A DNA stretch of 64,000 nt from positions 63,727,993 to 63,791,992 of the forward strand of contig NC_044573.1 of the NCBI RefSeq assembly GCF_901933205.1, written 5' to 3'. The notes under the pieces are model-generated. The model was not told the origin of the DNA, did not search any database, and worked only from the letters and a program-made list of their open reading frames with translations. This document shows, in pieces, positions 62,431 through 64,000 of this stretch. The position numbers and the translations under genes were made by a program. Origin of the DNA: Camarhynchus parvulus. Its lineage: Eukaryota > Chordata > Aves > Passeriformes > Thraupidae. How positions within the stretch are numbered: the stretch's first letter is position 1; every line of letters begins with the position of its first letter.

Positions 62431-64000
62431 CAGTGCTACAAGGACCTTGAACCTTTGTCCTTTTCAACATGGAACTAGTAACTCTTCTATCTGCCCCTTT
62501 TTCTCTGGTCAATCTAACCACAGAACTTGTAAACCCATATTTTGTTGCTCTGTATGGAATCACTGCTGGGCAGGGAGGACCTGCAGCATGCAGGCTGAGG
62601 CCTGTGCTGTGGAAATGTTAGATGTGTCTGAGTTTCAGGGGCTATAGAATCCTATATTGCAGTCACTACTTGGGACAGCAAAAAAAATTTCTGTAAGAAA
62701 TCCTTGCAGCTGAAGATATGGTTGATCAGGACTCTATAAAAACCATCCATTTCTGTGACTGTTCACTTGTACTTTAAATAAATGAGCCTTTAGCAAAGAG
62801 TCTTTTACCATATGCTCCAGTTTGAGTACCTATATATACTTCATATAAAATTATACTTGAAAGTCATATGAAAAATTATGCTAAAAAAACCCAGGGAAAA
62901 TAAAGGACTCATTAGATAAGGAAACACAATTCACAGCCTCTTAAATTAGATATCTGGATCTGGTTATCCAACTTGGCTCACTTGCCAGCTCCATGGAAGT
63001 TACTGTATTTACTAACTTATCTACTCTTTTTAAAGAGGGAACTAATCTTGCTACATTTTTTTTCCTCTCTGCTCATACAAATTTGAACTCCCAACAGATT
63101 CTGTTTTGTTCATGATGGTGAGCTCCAAGATGGTTTCAGTATATTTTTGTTCTTTGTATTTTTAGCATTTTGCATATACATGATGGAAACAAAATATTGG
63201 TAATTCATCTATATTTTAGAACTTCTTTGTGCTTCAGAACTGGTGTAAATATTTTTCAAGGTTAAGTTTTATTCTGAACATTCAATGTGCCTCATAATGG
63301 CATTTTTTCTGGTGATTTTTAATGCTTTTGTGGAGGCAGTTTCAGCAATTAAAGCACAACACAGCAAATACTAAATACAGATTCGAGTGGAATGGTTGAT
63401 AATTTTTGTTTTACACAGCTCAGTTTCCTTATCTCTGTGCAAGGGAGACTGATTTACTTAAATTGGAATGTATAAGCTCAAAGATATATAGCACTGAGTA
63501 CATATAGTTATGTGGTAGAGCCTTTAGAGTTGGTAACGTACTTCTAGGGCTTTAGATATTTCAGTTTACTCTAGAGGTCTGTTAGAGTCAGCTTTCAGAG
63601 GTTATGTGCTCCTGCCCACCAGTAACATCTGAAAGCAGTAACATAAAAATGAAGCAAATGTGTTTTGGAAATACTGATTCAATTCATCAATTTCAAAATT
63701 AGCTCCTTATTTCTACCTTAATAGGATGCATCATGCATGGGTTTTTTTTGTATTTTTAATCCAAATTTTGAGAGTTTATCCTTGCTGCAATCATCTTGGT
63801 GAAAGACAAAGAGTATTTTCATGTATTTCAAGGTACTTCATTATAGTTGTCTTCTTATTTCTTAATTTTCCTGTTCTATCTGTTAACTGCAGTGGCTGTG
63901 TTAAGTGAAGGTCTTGTCATGGTGAGTGCTGGGGCTGTGTTCCAGCAGGGTCAAGACCATGAAAGGCTCAGTTAACATATTGTCAGTGGTGTCATTGAGC
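62431..64000. other. Intergenic to window end, nothing recognised
   Basis: AT-rich unique sequence with no exon, repeat or CpG-rich promoter that I can name. Confidence 0.5.

Noticed and set aside
4691..64000. PLN single coding exon or CEP85L exons
   Set aside because: Synteny made them worth looking for, but I found no frame resembling phospholamban or the CEP85L N-terminal exons on either strand by eye.
1..64000. tRNA, rRNA, CRISPR array, operons or phage-like systems
   Set aside because: Nothing in the sequence supports them; the window is vertebrate nuclear DNA.

Overview
The window looks like bird genomic DNA, most likely from a songbird or another neoavian. Three things suggest this. 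The only coding sequence is the 3' end of a vertebrate-type intron-containing gene, MCM9. About a dozen CR1 LINE 3' ends carry the avian tail of ATTCTATGATT-like repeats. There is also a fragment of an ERVL-like retrovirus whose LTR resembles a family common in songbirds. Sequence families were recognised by eye; no search was run.

Layout. Bases 1-4690 hold the last two coding exons of MCM9 on the + strand (244-389 and 2479-3988), the intron between them, the 3' UTR and a canonical poly(A) signal at 4670. MCM9 is a DNA helicase subunit that works with MCM8 in homologous-recombination repair. These exons encode the end of the helicase part and the long disordered C-terminal tail, with basic patches, two related LAK...FSF motifs and a conserved acidic end.

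From about 4.7 kb to 64 kb I find no gene. The DNA is AT-rich single-copy sequence broken up by CR1 fragments, almost all on the + strand. At 33.3-34.4 kb lies the 3' part of an ERVL-like provirus on the - strand. A possible retrocopy or solo LTR ends in an A-tract near 24.07 kb. There are also short tandem duplications, pyrimidine tracts and a C-rich run. I see no CpG-island promoter, tRNA, rRNA, CRISPR array or operon. In mammals the region beyond the MCM9 3' end leads towards CEP85L and PLN. I could not recognise any exon of either here, so the window probably stops inside that intergenic interval.

The most interesting non-repeat signal is a pair of near-identical CTCF-like motifs in the same orientation, 8.1 kb apart (10192 and 18334). 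They share 22 identical bases and may be old repeat-borne insulator sites. No previously undescribed multi-gene system is visible.
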